A stretch of 64,000 nucleotides of DNA, from assembly GCA_036676195.1 (NCBI GenBank), contig JAKFDK010000056.1, positions 57,434 through 121,433 on the forward strand, given 5' to 3'. The notes beneath the pieces were generated by a model. That model worked only from the letters and a program-made list of their open reading frames with translations, ran no database searches and had not been told where the DNA came from. The position numbers and the translations under genes are program-made. Source of the DNA: JAKFDK01 sp036676195 (GTDB taxonomy: Bacteria > Bacillota > Sulfobacillia > Symbiobacteriales > ZC4RG38). Within the stretch, counting starts at the first letter, position 1. Each line of letters starts with the position of its first letter. This document shows, piece by piece, positions 8,653 through 17,645 of the stretch.

Positions 8653-9551
8653 TTGGCCGCCACCTCCCGGTCTGCATAAAAGGCCATAAAAATCTCCTCA
8701 AGGGAGGGGTCCTGCAGCGTCAGGTCGACCACCGGCTGCGCCGCCAGCGCCGCCACCAGCGGGTCCAGGGTGCCGTGGAAGGTAAACTGCGCCCGCGGGC
8801 CGTGCACCTTCAGTTCCGTCACCCCCGGCAAATCGCCCAGGTTCGGTGCGGTGTCCCGAAATTCCACCGTGACCCGCTTGACCCGTTGCTTCTTCAGTGC
8901 TGCCACTGTACCCTGCATGGCGATCTTACCGGCACGGATGATTGCCACCTGCCCGCACATAGATTCCACCTCGGAGAGGATATGCGAGGACATGAAGACC
9001 GTCTTGCCCCTGGCCGTCTCTTCCCGGAGCAGGGCGTGGAAAGTCTCCTGGGCCAGGGGGTCCAGGCCGGTGGTGGGTTCGTCCAGAATCAACACTTGGG
9101 GGTCGTGCGCCAGGGCGTTGATAATGGCCACTTTTTGCTTCTGACCCCGGGAGAGGGTACGGACAGGCCGCTGCAGGTCTGCCTCCAGCCGCCGGGCCAG
9201 TTCCTGCGCCCGGGCCAACTGGCCCGCCTGTCCCCGGACCTTCAGGGCAAAAGCAATATTCTGCTCGCCGGTCAGACCATCGTAAAGCGTCGGGTCACTG
9301 GGCAGGTAGCCCGCCACCCGCCGCACTGCCAGGCTGTCGGACGCCACGTCATGTCCGAGGACGCTGGCGCTGCCGCCGCCGGGCGAAAGGAAGCCCATCA
9401 TGGTGCGGATCGTGGTGCTCTTGCCCGCACCGTTGGGGCCCAGGAAACCGAACAACTCGCCGGGCTCAACCGCGAAGCTGATGTCCTGAATCCCCTTGCC
9501 ACCCGGATAGCGTTTGGTCAGGTTCTGCGCCACAATGGCCGCCATTTGCAT
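8649..9551 (-). CDS. ABC transporter ATP-binding protein, first gene of the GntR operon
   Basis: About 300 aa. Start is ATG 9551 (or 9545), just after AAGGAGAGGG; the frame is open further upstream into the promoter region. Walker A GPNGAGKST, signature LSRGQKQKV and Walker B VLILDEPTTGLDP are intact, followed by the H-switch SSHILSEV. It leads a five-gene minus-strand operon and is preceded by a palindromic operator at 9604-9639. Confidence 0.9.
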   Translation of the reverse strand: MQMAAIVAQNLTKRYPGGKGIQDISFAVEPGELFGFLGPNGAGKSTTIRTMMGFLSPGGGSASVLGHDVASDSLAVRRVAGYLPSDPTLYDGLTGEQNIAFALKVRGQAGQLARAQELARRLEADLQRPVRTLSRGQKQKVAIINALAHDPQVLILDEPTTGLDPLAQETFHALLREETARGKTVFMSSHILSEVESMCGQVAIIRAGKIAMQGTVAALKKQRVKRVTVEFRDTAPNLGDLPGVTELKVHGPRAQFTFHGTLDPLVAALAAQPVVDLTLQDPSLEEIFMAFYADREVAAK

Positions 9552-9603
9552 CCCTCTCCTTTTGCTTGCCCGGCCCGGCCCACAGCGAGTCGCCATCGCA
9601 ATC

Positions 9604-9639
9604 TGCTATAGTGATATATGACTATAGCACACTATAGCA
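9604..9639 (-). promoter_or_regulatory. Operator/promoter of the GntR-ABC operon
   Basis: The perfect inverted repeat TGCTATAGT-N8-ACTATAGCA (9604-9629) is followed one base later by another ACTATAGCA (9631-9639). This gives two overlapping half-site pairs. It lies about 55 bp before the first gene of the operon, in a locally AT-rich island. It is the likely target of the GntR/YtrA-type regulator encoded in the same operon. Confidence 0.7.
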
Positions 9640-9671
9640 CCAGGCAGATCCCTTGGCAAGAGGGGGGACCG

Positions 9672-9713
9672 AACAGGGGGTCTCAGACCTGATGCGGTCT
9701 GAGACCCCCTGTT
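9672..9713 (-). terminator. Terminator of the iron-uptake operon
   Basis: A long perfect stem (AACAGGGGGTCTCAGACC paired with its complement, 6-nt loop) sits 11 nt downstream of the iron ABC ATPase stop. It could work for minus-strand transcripts and also prevents read-through into the GntR operon. Confidence 0.75.
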
Positions 9714-9724
9714 GGTTTAAAAGA

Positions 9725-10543
9725 TCAACTGGCTGAACCGGCCATTGCGTGTCCGACCATTCTACCCCGGCCGTAAGGCACGCAGAGCGGTGTACCAAAC
9801 AGCGGATCCACACTGATATGACACCGGATGCCAAACACCGTCTGGACCATGTCGGCGTCGACGATCTGCTCGGGTCTTCCCTGGGCCCAGACCTGCCGGT
9901 CGTGGAGTGCCACCATGTGATGCGCATAGCGGCAAGCCAGATTCACATCGTGCAGTACCATCACGATGGTGCGCCGGCTCCCGGCATTTAGCTCGTAAAG
10001 AAGATCCAGCACTTCGATCTGGTGGTTCATATCCAGATAGGTGGTCGGCTCGTCAAACAGGATGATCTCGGTATCCTGGGCCAGGACCATGGCAATCCAG
10101 GCCCGCTGGCGCTGACCGCCGGAAAGGGAATCGACCGGCCGGTCCGCCAGGGGGGTCAGTTTCGTCTGTTCCAGAGCCCACATCACCTTCTGCTCATCCT
10201 GCTGCGACCAGTTCTGTAGCCAGCGCTGATGCGGATAGCGCCCCTGCTTAACCAACTCAATAACCGTAATTCCCTCCGGGGCCGTCGGACCCTGGGGAAG
10301 AACTGCCAGCTTCCGGGCCAGTTCCCGGGTCGGCCGGCCGGCGATGTCCTGCCCGTTCAGCAGGACCGCTCCCCCGGCCGGCCGGAGCAGGCGGGCGATG
10401 GCCCGCAGCAGCGTGGACTTCCCGCATCCGTTTCGCCCGACCAGCGCCGTCACCTGTCCGCGGGGAATCTCCAGGCTCAAGGAGTCTATGATCAGGGCAT
10501 CCCCGTAGGTGAGCGTCAGATTCCGTGTCGCCAGGGTCTGCAT
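9725..10543 (-). CDS. Iron-siderophore/haem ABC transporter ATPase (FecE/FepC type)
   Basis: A 272-aa ATPase with Walker A GRNGCGKSTLL, signature LSGGQRQRAWIAMVLAQD, Walker B IILFDEPTTYLDM and H-loop VLHDVNLACRYA. The LDM after the Walker B and the Q-R-A-W-I-A-M signature are characteristic of FecE/FepC/FhuC proteins. It is the last gene of a binding-protein, permease, permease, ATPase operon preceded by a Fur box, so it powers ferric-siderophore import across the cytoplasmic membrane. Confidence 0.92.
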   Translation of the reverse strand: MQTLATRNLTLTYGDALIIDSLSLEIPRGQVTALVGRNGCGKSTLLRAIARLLRPAGGAVLLNGQDIAGRPTRELARKLAVLPQGPTAPEGITVIELVKQGRYPHQRWLQNWSQQDEQKVMWALEQTKLTPLADRPVDSLSGGQRQRAWIAMVLAQDTEIILFDEPTTYLDMNHQIEVLDLLYELNAGSRRTIVMVLHDVNLACRYAHHMVALHDRQVWAQGRPEQIVDADMVQTVFGIRCHISVDPLFGTPLCVPYGRGRMVGHAMAGSAS

Positions 10544-10564
10544 GTGCGCACCCTCCTCCTCTCT

Positions 10565-11602
10565 CTACACGTTCCGGCGCCGGTACAGCAGATAAACGAA
10601 AAACGGCACCCCGGCGGCGGCGGTGAAAATCCCGGCCGCCAAATCCAGGGGAGCAAAAAGGGTTCGCCCGGTCAGGTCGGCGATCATCACCAGCAGCCCG
10701 CCAACCAGAGCTGCCACCGGCAGCAGTTGGTCATGGGCGGGACCCACCAGCATGCGGGACAGGTGTGGCGCCATCAAGCCGACAAAACCAATGCCGCCGG
10801 CCGTTGCCACTGCCCCACCCGTCAGACCTGCACTGATCAGGATCAGGAGAAGGGTCCGCGCCTCCACCGGGCTCCCCACCGCCATGGCCACATCCCGCCC
10901 CAACTGCCTGGCATTCAGGTCCCGGGAATACGCCCAGGCAGCGGGCATCAGCAGTGCCACCCAGGGCAGGAGTGCCAGCACGTTGTTCCAGGAGCTGGCA
11001 TAAACGCTCCCCACCAGCCACAGTGAAAACTGGGCGGCGGACACCACGGAACTGAGCACCATAAAGAGCGTCGTCAGGCCATTTGCTCCAGCCATGATCC
11101 CAAGGCCGACCAGCACCAGCCGGGCTGGGGAAATACCGGACTTCCAGGCCAGCGTGTACACCAGCACACTCGTAAGTGCCGCGCCGGCGAACGCCGCCGG
11201 CGGCAGCCAGTGAATGCTGGCCCCGGGGAAGAAGTAAAGGAAGGCGACGGCTGCCACCGCAGCACCGCCGGTGGTGCCAATGAGATCCGGAGAGGCCAGG
11301 GGGTTGCGGATCAGGCCCTGGAGCACGGCCCCCGAAACTGCCAGACTGCTGCCGACCAGCCAACTGGTGATGATGCGGGGCAGTCGGAAAGAAACAACCA
11401 CCAGTTCGTGCTGTTTCAAGCCCTGACCCAGAACCGCCCTGACCACATCCGCCGGGCTGATGTACATGGCGCCGGCGCCGGCGCTCAGAATCAGGACGAG
11501 CAGGCAGAGTACCAGCAGACTCAGGACGGTCATGATGGCCCGCCGGCGCAGCAGGAAGGAAACAGGAAGCCAGGTGCTGCGAACAACGGTATAACCCTTC
11601 AT
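10565..11602 (-). CDS. FecCD-family iron ABC permease
   Basis: A 345-aa polytopic protein with the FecCD hallmarks: RLPR (FRLPRIITSWLVGSSLAVSGAV), Q-G-L-I-R-NPLASPDLIG, and GGIGFVGLMAPHLSRMLVG near the C-terminus, which contacts the ATPase. About ten transmembrane helices. It pairs with the permease encoded upstream (overlap 4 nt) to form the translocation pore for ferric siderophores. Confidence 0.92.
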   Translation of the reverse strand: MKGYTVVRSTWLPVSFLLRRRAIMTVLSLLVLCLLVLILSAGAGAMYISPADVVRAVLGQGLKQHELVVVSFRLPRIITSWLVGSSLAVSGAVLQGLIRNPLASPDLIGTTGGAAVAAVAFLYFFPGASIHWLPPAAFAGAALTSVLVYTLAWKSGISPARLVLVGLGIMAGANGLTTLFMVLSSVVSAAQFSLWLVGSVYASSWNNVLALLPWVALLMPAAWAYSRDLNARQLGRDVAMAVGSPVEARTLLLILISAGLTGGAVATAGGIGFVGLMAPHLSRMLVGPAHDQLLPVAALVGGLLVMIADLTGRTLFAPLDLAAGIFTAAAGVPFFVYLLYRRRNV

Positions 11603-12603
11603 GACTCGGCTACTCCTCTCCGGGCGAGGTAAACAAAGAAAGGCGCGCCGATCAGCGCCGTTACCACACCCACCGGCACTTCCTGGTGCGCAACGAAAAA
11701 GCGCGCCCCAACGTCGGCCAGGAGCAGCAGGGTGGCGCCGGCCAGGGCCGCGTACGGAATCGCCCAGCGCTGATCAATCCCTACCAGATAGCGGGCGACA
11801 TGGGGCGCCACCAGTCCCACCAGGCTGATCGGTCCGGCCAGGGCCACAGAGCCGCCGGCCAGAACGACGATCACCAGCGCGGCCAGGGCCTTCACCAGGG
11901 CCGTGCGCTGTCCCAGCCCGCGGGCCACGTCCTCCCCCATCAGCAGAGCGGTCAGCGAGCGTCCCAGCGCCCAGGCAACTGCCCAGCCGGCGGCCAGGAA
12001 GGGCAGCACCGCCAAGAGGTGGGCAGGTTCCCGCCCGGCCACCGAACCGGCCATCCAGTACAGGGCGTCGTTCAGCCTCGCCTCGTGCCCGGCAATCAAC
12101 CCCTGCGTCATGGTAAAGAAGAGCGCCGCCGTTGCCGCTCCGGCCAGGGTCACCTGCAATGGGGAGAGGCTGCCCAGAGAGCCCAGCAGGTAGACAAGCC
12201 CGGCGGCGATGGCCGCCCCCAGAAACGCAAAGCTCGTCATGGTGGTCATACTCCTGGCGGGCATGAACGCAATGGCCAGGACCACAAAGAAGGCGGCCCC
12301 GGCGTTGATCCCGAAAGTCCCCGGCGATGCCAGCGGGTTCCGGGTCAGCACCTGGGCGACTGCCCCGGCGATGCCCAGGCTGCTGCCCACGACGGCGGCC
12401 AGAAGCGCCCGCGGCACACGGGTTGTGCGGATCACCAGGTGTTCCGTGACATTCTCCGGGCTGGTGTACGCCGCGTAGACCGTTTGCCAGGTTGTATTGG
12501 TCAGTCCGTAGCGCACACTCAGCAGGAGACAGAAAACCACCAGAGCCGTCCCCAGTGCCAGACCCGCCCCCCTCAGGGCAGGGGTGCGGAGCAAGCGATT
12601 CAT
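11599..12603 (-). CDS. FecCD-family iron ABC permease
   Basis: Start chosen at ATG 12603 (GGGAGG nine bases upstream), giving 334 aa; the longer open frame has a poor N-terminus. FecCD motifs are RVPRALLAAVVGSSLGIAGA, QVLTRNPLASPGTFG and GPISLVGLVAPHVARYLVG. It forms a heterodimer with the next permease in the operon. Confidence 0.92.
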   Translation of the reverse strand: MNRLLRTPALRGAGLALGTALVVFCLLLSVRYGLTNTTWQTVYAAYTSPENVTEHLVIRTTRVPRALLAAVVGSSLGIAGAVAQVLTRNPLASPGTFGINAGAAFFVVLAIAFMPARSMTTMTSFAFLGAAIAAGLVYLLGSLGSLSPLQVTLAGAATAALFFTMTQGLIAGHEARLNDALYWMAGSVAGREPAHLLAVLPFLAAGWAVAWALGRSLTALLMGEDVARGLGQRTALVKALAALVIVVLAGGSVALAGPISLVGLVAPHVARYLVGIDQRWAIPYAALAGATLLLLADVGARFFVAHQEVPVGVVTALIGAPFFVYLARRGVAES

Positions 12604-12689
12604 GCCTGCCATCCTCCCATTCCAATCAGCCGGATACAAGAGGAGCACCGATCCCCGGCGCTCCCCCTGTATCACGGGCACACAGTCCG

Positions 12690-13766
12690 TTACTTGTTCA
12701 GGAAAATCTGATGGAGATCATCCAGCATCCGATTGGCCCCCTGGATGCCACCGGTCAGGTTCCAGTCCACCTCATCCACTTCGTAGAGCTTGTTGGCTTT
12801 TGCCACCCCGAGGTTCTTCCACAGCGGGTGGTCCATCCACTCATGCTGGGCGAGGCTGCCCTCCTTCTTACCTTCCCAGTTGGAGGTCATGTAGAACAGG
12901 ATATCGGCGTCCATCAGGGGGATCTGTTCCTTGGTCAGGTTGATGACCTGGGTTTTATGTTTCTCCTTCTGCTGAGACTCCGGACGGGAGAGCCCCACCT
13001 CTTCCAATACCTTGCCGGGGAAGCCGGTAACATAAATCCGGACCTGGTTGGAACGGAAACGAACCAGGGAGACGGTCGTCTTTGACTTATCACCCATCTG
13101 CTGCTTGAAGTCGGCTACCCGCTTGTCCCAGGCGGAGAGGAGCTCGGTTCCCTTGGCGGGGTTCAGGACCTTGCCATAGAGCTGAAAGTTATCCTTCCAG
13201 GTCATGCCGACAGTCTCGGTAAAGACCGTGGGGGCGATGGCGCTCAGTTCCTCGTAGATTTTCTCATGCCGCATCTTGGTGCCGATGATCAGGTCAGGCT
13301 GCAGGCCGGCGATGGTCTCCAGGTTCGGCTGGGTTTCCTGGCCCACCGGCTTCACACCGGCAAGCTTATCCTTCAGAAAGTCGTACCAGGGGGTGCCGTT
13401 CCAGGCCTCAACGGCGCCCACAGGCGTAAAGCCAAGCGCAAGCACGCCGTCGGTTGCATCCTGGGTCAGCGTCACGATTCGCCTGGGCGTGCCCTTGATG
13501 TCGGTCTTGCCCATGGCGTGCTCGATCACCCGCACCTCGTTGGCCGAATCCGCCTTGGCTGCGACCGTGGCTGTGGCTGTGGCCGTGGGTGTGGGTGTGG
13601 CTTTCTCCTGCGTGCTGCCTGCCGGCTTTTCGGCGGGTTGGGAGACCCCTGATGAGGTCTGGGAACTGCAGGCCGGGAGGAGCAGGAGGCTGGCGATAGC
13701 CATGATGAAAGCGAGGATGCGTCCGGAACGAAATCCGTTCAGACGCCTGTGTGACCGTGAATGCAT
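12690..13766 (-). CDS. Iron-siderophore ABC transporter substrate-binding lipoprotein
   Basis: About 358 aa from ATG 13766. The N-terminus is basic (RSHRRLNGFRSGR), then hydrophobic, ending in the lipobox LLPAC, so it should be lipid-anchored outside the membrane. A Thr/Ala/Lys linker follows. The body is a periplasmic-binding-protein class III fold of the FecB/FhuD type: PRRIVTLTQDATDGVLALG, LETIAGLQPDLIIGTK. It is the first gene of the uptake operon and lies directly behind a near-perfect Fur box. Confidence 0.9.
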   Translation of the reverse strand: MHSRSHRRLNGFRSGRILAFIMAIASLLLLPACSSQTSSGVSQPAEKPAGSTQEKATPTPTATATATVAAKADSANEVRVIEHAMGKTDIKGTPRRIVTLTQDATDGVLALGFTPVGAVEAWNGTPWYDFLKDKLAGVKPVGQETQPNLETIAGLQPDLIIGTKMRHEKIYEELSAIAPTVFTETVGMTWKDNFQLYGKVLNPAKGTELLSAWDKRVADFKQQMGDKSKTTVSLVRFRSNQVRIYVTGFPGKVLEEVGLSRPESQQKEKHKTQVINLTKEQIPLMDADILFYMTSNWEGKKEGSLAQHEWMDHPLWKNLGVAKANKLYEVDEVDWNLTGGIQGANRMLDDLHQIFLNK

Positions 13767-13786
13767 GACAGGACTCACCCTTCGTC

Positions 13787-13805
13787 GGTAATGATAATCA
13801 TTATC
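13787..13805 (-). promoter_or_regulatory. Fur box upstream of the siderophore uptake operon
   Basis: GGTAATGATAATCATTATC matches the classical 19-bp Fur consensus at 18 of 19 positions and lies 21 bp from the start of the binding-protein gene. Iron repression of the four-gene operon by a Fur-family protein is therefore likely. Confidence 0.9.
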
Positions 13806-14129
13806 GTCTTAAGGGAGAATAACGGACGCGCAGTGGAAAGTCAAGGGTTTGGAGGGAAAAGGGTCGATTGTGCTTTCCAGGTGCAAGGCGAGGGCTGTTC
13901 AGGTCGGCGATTCAACGTCCTCGTTAGCCAACATTTGCATCCGGTGAAGGGCGAGATGAGAATCAATATCAACGCAAAGGTGGTGCAACCTCGGGCGCAC
14001 CCGTCCCAACGTTCCCGAAGCGCACTGACCGGCCGCCCTCCTTTTGCCCTGGGCAGCTACTACTCATGCAGGCTGATCTCCGAGCCCCAGGCAGGACACC
14101 TATGTAATTTGAACCAGGTGAATTCAGAG

Positions 14130-14330
14130 AGGATGGACAAACCCCACGGGTGGTACGCGTTGGCACCCACGCGGTTTCCGACGGGTCCAAAACGACGCTG
14201 TGGCGGCGGCTTGCCCAGCATCGGGGGCGCTTCGGTGGGCAGCAGGCAGGTGGCGGGAACCACCGGGGTTCGATCTTTCGGCTTCCACGTTGATGAAGCG
14301 TATGACCCATCATTCCTGGATCTGCTGGAG
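14130..14330 (+). pseudogene. Short remnant resembling a GIY-YIG-like protein
   Basis: One plus frame reads RVGTHAVSDGSKTTLWRRL, then AQHRGRF, then GGGNHRGSIFRL. A second frame immediately continues HVDEAYDPSF. This order (VGTHA, TTLW-RL-QHRG, GNHR-SIFRLHV-A) is what I remember from GIY-YIG-type small proteins, but the frame is broken and both ends are missing. The rest of 13806-14309 shows no gene that I can support. Confidence 0.35.
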
Positions 14331-16949
14331 CGGTATGTGGCGCTCGCCGGACTTCCCGCCAGGTAGGGCCACCTGATCCGCGACTGCTTTCGCAACGGGC
14401 GGCTTACCCTGACCAGTACCAGGCTCCAGCATCTCCACCAGCGCCTGAAAGAACAGCCGGGACTTCCAGTAATCCGAATGCGACCAGTACAGATTGCGGA
14501 AGCCCCAGGGGATCTGCAGCTCGTACAGCACGGGGAAACAGTCCCGCAGGGGGTCGGCAAATACGTCCGTCAGGATCCAGAAGTTGTACCAGGGGAGGGC
14601 CGCGAAGGAAAGGGAAGGCGGCTGGGCCATGCCGGCGGCATCCTTGGTGATCGTCTGCCAGCCGGGCGGGGGGGCAGACGACGGCAGCGCCGCCGGGATC
14701 GCCTGCGAGGAGGCGGGCCGTTCCCATCCCGGCGGCGCCCGGAAGATAAACTCATTATAGTGACTGTTCAGCGGTGAATCACCATTGGTGCCTGGCTCGG
14801 ACCGCTCCAGAATGTTGCGGAACTTCCGCCACGGGCACCCGATGGTGACGAGCGCGTGGAGCCGGCTGAACTGGTTGGGGTGGTGCAGCCACAACTGGCG
14901 GACCACGTCGCGGGCAACACCCGAGCCCAGGCTATGGGCCACAAACACCACTTGCTTGTGCTCGCGGAGCGCGGCCAGCAAGATCTGGGTGGCCTTGTCC
15001 TGGATCTTCTGCCGCACTTTGAACTGGGCAGTGAACTCATCGTATGTAAAGTAGGTCGGAACGTCCCCGAGGATTTCGGCCAGGAATTTCCGGAGTCCCC
15101 ACAGGGCAAACGTGAGCAGGCCGGCGGAATAGACGAAAGGTACCAGTTTCCCCCTGTGCAGGACGTGGACCAGCACCTGATAGGAAATGGTATAGGTCAC
15201 CGTCCAGAAAACCGTCGACCCTACCTGCAGGGTAAAGCGCAGGAGCGTCTCGCGGCGCCCCCGGTCCGCCGGGGTGAGCAGCACCGGGTCATCCGGCGGA
15301 GAGAGTTGCGTTTCCCCCACGTTCAGCAGGGTGGACAAGGTGCCCACCAGGTACCGCAGCGAATTCACCCCGGCCAGCACCAGGCATCCAAGCAGAAGCA
15401 GCGAGGCCACTGGCTGGGTGAGGGGTTCGGTGGAGTACTGCGCCATGGCGTAACGGTAGGTCGCCCAAACACCCCAGCCGGCAACAACGCCAATGGCCAG
15501 AAAGGCCGCCACCCAGGTTGCCAGCACGGCCTGTTTTTTCATCACGTCACGCCGGGCCTGATTGTCCCGGTTCTGGCGCCCGAACCGCAAGACTGAACTG
15601 AACCATCCGATCAGGCTGGTGACGGCCCAGACGGCCACCGCTCTCCACGTCTGGGCGCCCTGTGCGATGGGCGCCCAGTAAATCTCAAAGGTGTGGACCG
15701 GGCGGCCGTTAACCATGAGGCAGTAACCAAACGCATCGTTCGCGTATTCCGGCGGCAAGGTCTCCAGGCGGGCTTTCCTGACCTGCTGGTTCTGGCCGGG
15801 ATCCATGCTGCGAAAACCGTTGGCCAGGGCGTCCAGGGTCTGGTAGCGCTTCTGCTGGGCCATGCCGTGGATCACCACATAGGCGACATCAGGTTCGTCG
15901 GAAGCGGGAATCCGGGCGGCCGGGATACCACCACCAGCCGGCGACGACCTGGAAAGGTAGAAGATCAGACTTGTCACCGCCGCCCCCAGCAGACCCAGTA
16001 AGAAGGCCACATTGGGGTATTGCCCAGGAAAGCCGACCAGCAGCCGCCAGGCAGCCGGCCCGTAATACTCCAGAACCAGGGCCGACGGCGGCACCAGCGA
16101 CAGCCCGACCAGGATGCGCATGCGCCGTTGCCCCAGACGCCACAGGGAGCGCCCGCTGACGCCCAGTGCGACCACCTGGGCAACGAGCGTCGGCCAGTGC
16201 GACCCGATCGCGTGCTGTGAGCGCCCGGCGAGCAGGGTGACCCACAGAACCAGCCAGGCCACTTCGAACATGACGAAGAACGCCCCGATGAACCAGGGCC
16301 GGGGCGCCCTGGCCTCAGTCTGACCAGTGGCGTGGCGCGGGGACCGAATGTGCCAGGCCAGCACCAGGCAAAAGGCGGCAAGTGGCAGGGGCCCGCACCA
16401 GAACAACAGTTCCCGCCAAACGTCTTCCCCCTCCGGCCGGGCATCCGACCAGACCAAAGTGGCCAGGGGGGCAAGCAGAAGGACTGCCGCCGGAATCAAT
16501 CCCCACAGCCACCGGTGCCCTTTGGGGTGCAGGAGCCAGTGGGCGCCTGACCTGGCCAGCAGGTACACCAGGCCCGCCGTTGCTGCGACCGCCGCAAAGC
16601 CCCTGATCAGGTTCTCCGGAAAACGCACCGCCACAGCCGTCCAGAACAGGATCCACCCTGCCGCGTACGGCAGTTCCTTGCCTCCCCACCGTCCCTTGTT
16701 GTAAAGGGCCTGGGCAAAGCTGCCCAGCAACACGGTCAGGGCAGCCACCACAACAGCGAACTGGGTAAGAATCCCCGCTGTACCGGGCCGCCAGACCCGC
16801 CAGACGTAAATGCTGGCTGCCGCCCCGAGCACGGCAGCGGTCAGGCTGATCATCCTGATATGAAGCTGCTGTTCAAAGAACGGGTCAGCCGGCTCAGGCG
16901 CCACCATGGGCGGCCCGGCATGACGATTCACGCTGGCCATCCTCATCAC
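14310..16949 (-). CDS. Multi-spanning membrane protein with a lipase-like alpha/beta-hydrolase region
   Basis: An 879-aa protein of no family I can name. The N-terminal ~350 residues contain about nine transmembrane helices. Then DVAYVVIHGMAQQKRYQTL begins a hydrolase-like part, interrupted by four or five more helices (about 460-620). The nucleophile-elbow motif VFVAHSLGSGVARDV lies at about residue 670, with a following TIGCPW. A G/A-H-S-x-G elbow after a beta strand and an HG oxyanion motif suggest a serine esterase facing one side of the membrane. It overlaps the upstream gene by 4 nt. Catalytic Asp/His are not assigned. Confidence 0.55.
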   Translation of the reverse strand: MMRMASVNRHAGPPMVAPEPADPFFEQQLHIRMISLTAAVLGAAASIYVWRVWRPGTAGILTQFAVVVAALTVLLGSFAQALYNKGRWGGKELPYAAGWILFWTAVAVRFPENLIRGFAAVAATAGLVYLLARSGAHWLLHPKGHRWLWGLIPAAVLLLAPLATLVWSDARPEGEDVWRELLFWCGPLPLAAFCLVLAWHIRSPRHATGQTEARAPRPWFIGAFFVMFEVAWLVLWVTLLAGRSQHAIGSHWPTLVAQVVALGVSGRSLWRLGQRRMRILVGLSLVPPSALVLEYYGPAAWRLLVGFPGQYPNVAFLLGLLGAAVTSLIFYLSRSSPAGGGIPAARIPASDEPDVAYVVIHGMAQQKRYQTLDALANGFRSMDPGQNQQVRKARLETLPPEYANDAFGYCLMVNGRPVHTFEIYWAPIAQGAQTWRAVAVWAVTSLIGWFSSVLRFGRQNRDNQARRDVMKKQAVLATWVAAFLAIGVVAGWGVWATYRYAMAQYSTEPLTQPVASLLLLGCLVLAGVNSLRYLVGTLSTLLNVGETQLSPPDDPVLLTPADRGRRETLLRFTLQVGSTVFWTVTYTISYQVLVHVLHRGKLVPFVYSAGLLTFALWGLRKFLAEILGDVPTYFTYDEFTAQFKVRQKIQDKATQILLAALREHKQVVFVAHSLGSGVARDVVRQLWLHHPNQFSRLHALVTIGCPWRKFRNILERSEPGTNGDSPLNSHYNEFIFRAPPGWERPASSQAIPAALPSSAPPPGWQTITKDAAGMAQPPSLSFAALPWYNFWILTDVFADPLRDCFPVLYELQIPWGFRNLYWSHSDYWKSRLFFQALVEMLEPGTGQGKPPVAKAVADQVALPGGKSGERHIPLQQIQE

Positions 16950-17632
16950 GCCCCCTGACTCGCCTGACTCCGGGTCATGTCAACAGGATCGTGATGGGTC
17001 GAAAGAATCCACTCCACACCCGGGTCCTGATTGGCGGCCGCCACCCTGGTCAGCGCCCGGGCCAGGGTTCTCTTCCGGTTCAAGTCGCCGCCGTGAAAGC
17101 GCGCCTTGCGCCCCCATTCGACCACGAGCGACGGCCTTGCACCGCCCTGCGCCGGTATGGGGTACAGGGTGAAGGGTCCCACCCGTTTCGGGGACAGGTC
17201 CTGCACCTGGATCGGGGAAACCGGCGGGAACTGCCTGGCCGCGGGTGGCACCGCCATGGCGTCAGCCTGTTTCATCACAGCACGGGTGATCCGGTCCACC
17301 TCGGTCTCAGGCGCATGGACCTGAAAATCACACCCGCGACCATCCGGCACCCGGATGCCGTACAGGGAGCAGAGGTTGCCCACCTGGTCGTCGTCGCCAC
17401 CCATGAGGATAATCCCGGCCAGACGGCCCCGGGGCACCAGGGCTGCAAGTGTTTTGACAAGGACGTGTTCGTCGGGTGGGTAGTTCTCAAACCAGCCCGT
17501 GTTCACCAGCCAATAGGCCTGGCCCGCGTCGACTGGGATCATCCAGAAATTGGCGCGGGATCCAAAGAATCCACCATAGTTGGTAAGCTGGTAGAATTCG
17601 TCCTGCCCCAGCGGACGAACCAGTACGCTCAT
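16946..17632 (-). CDS. Hypothetical protein, possible degenerate metallo-beta-lactamase fold
   Basis: Start is ATG 17632, preceded by AAGGGGTGGAG; 228 aa. The order GQAYWLVNTGW, then LAGIILMGGDDDQVGN, then VGPFTLYPIPA, then WILSTHHDP is like a metallo-beta-lactamase scaffold. The classical HxHxDH motif is replaced by MGGDDDQ, so metal binding is doubtful. It sits between two unknown genes with 13-nt and overlapping junctions, so the three are probably one operon around the membrane hydrolase. Confidence 0.45.
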   Translation of the reverse strand: MSVLVRPLGQDEFYQLTNYGGFFGSRANFWMIPVDAGQAYWLVNTGWFENYPPDEHVLVKTLAALVPRGRLAGIILMGGDDDQVGNLCSLYGIRVPDGRGCDFQVHAPETEVDRITRAVMKQADAMAVPPAARQFPPVSPIQVQDLSPKRVGPFTLYPIPAQGGARPSLVVEWGRKARFHGGDLNRKRTLARALTRVAAANQDPGVEWILSTHHDPVDMTRSQASQGA

Positions 17633-17645
17633 CAGGCTCCACCCC

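Noticed and set aside
13761..14366. Plus-strand frame of 201 codons across 13.8-14.4 kb
   Set aside because: No RBS or family resemblance as a whole; only the short GIY-YIG-like stretch, read in broken frames, has any meaning.
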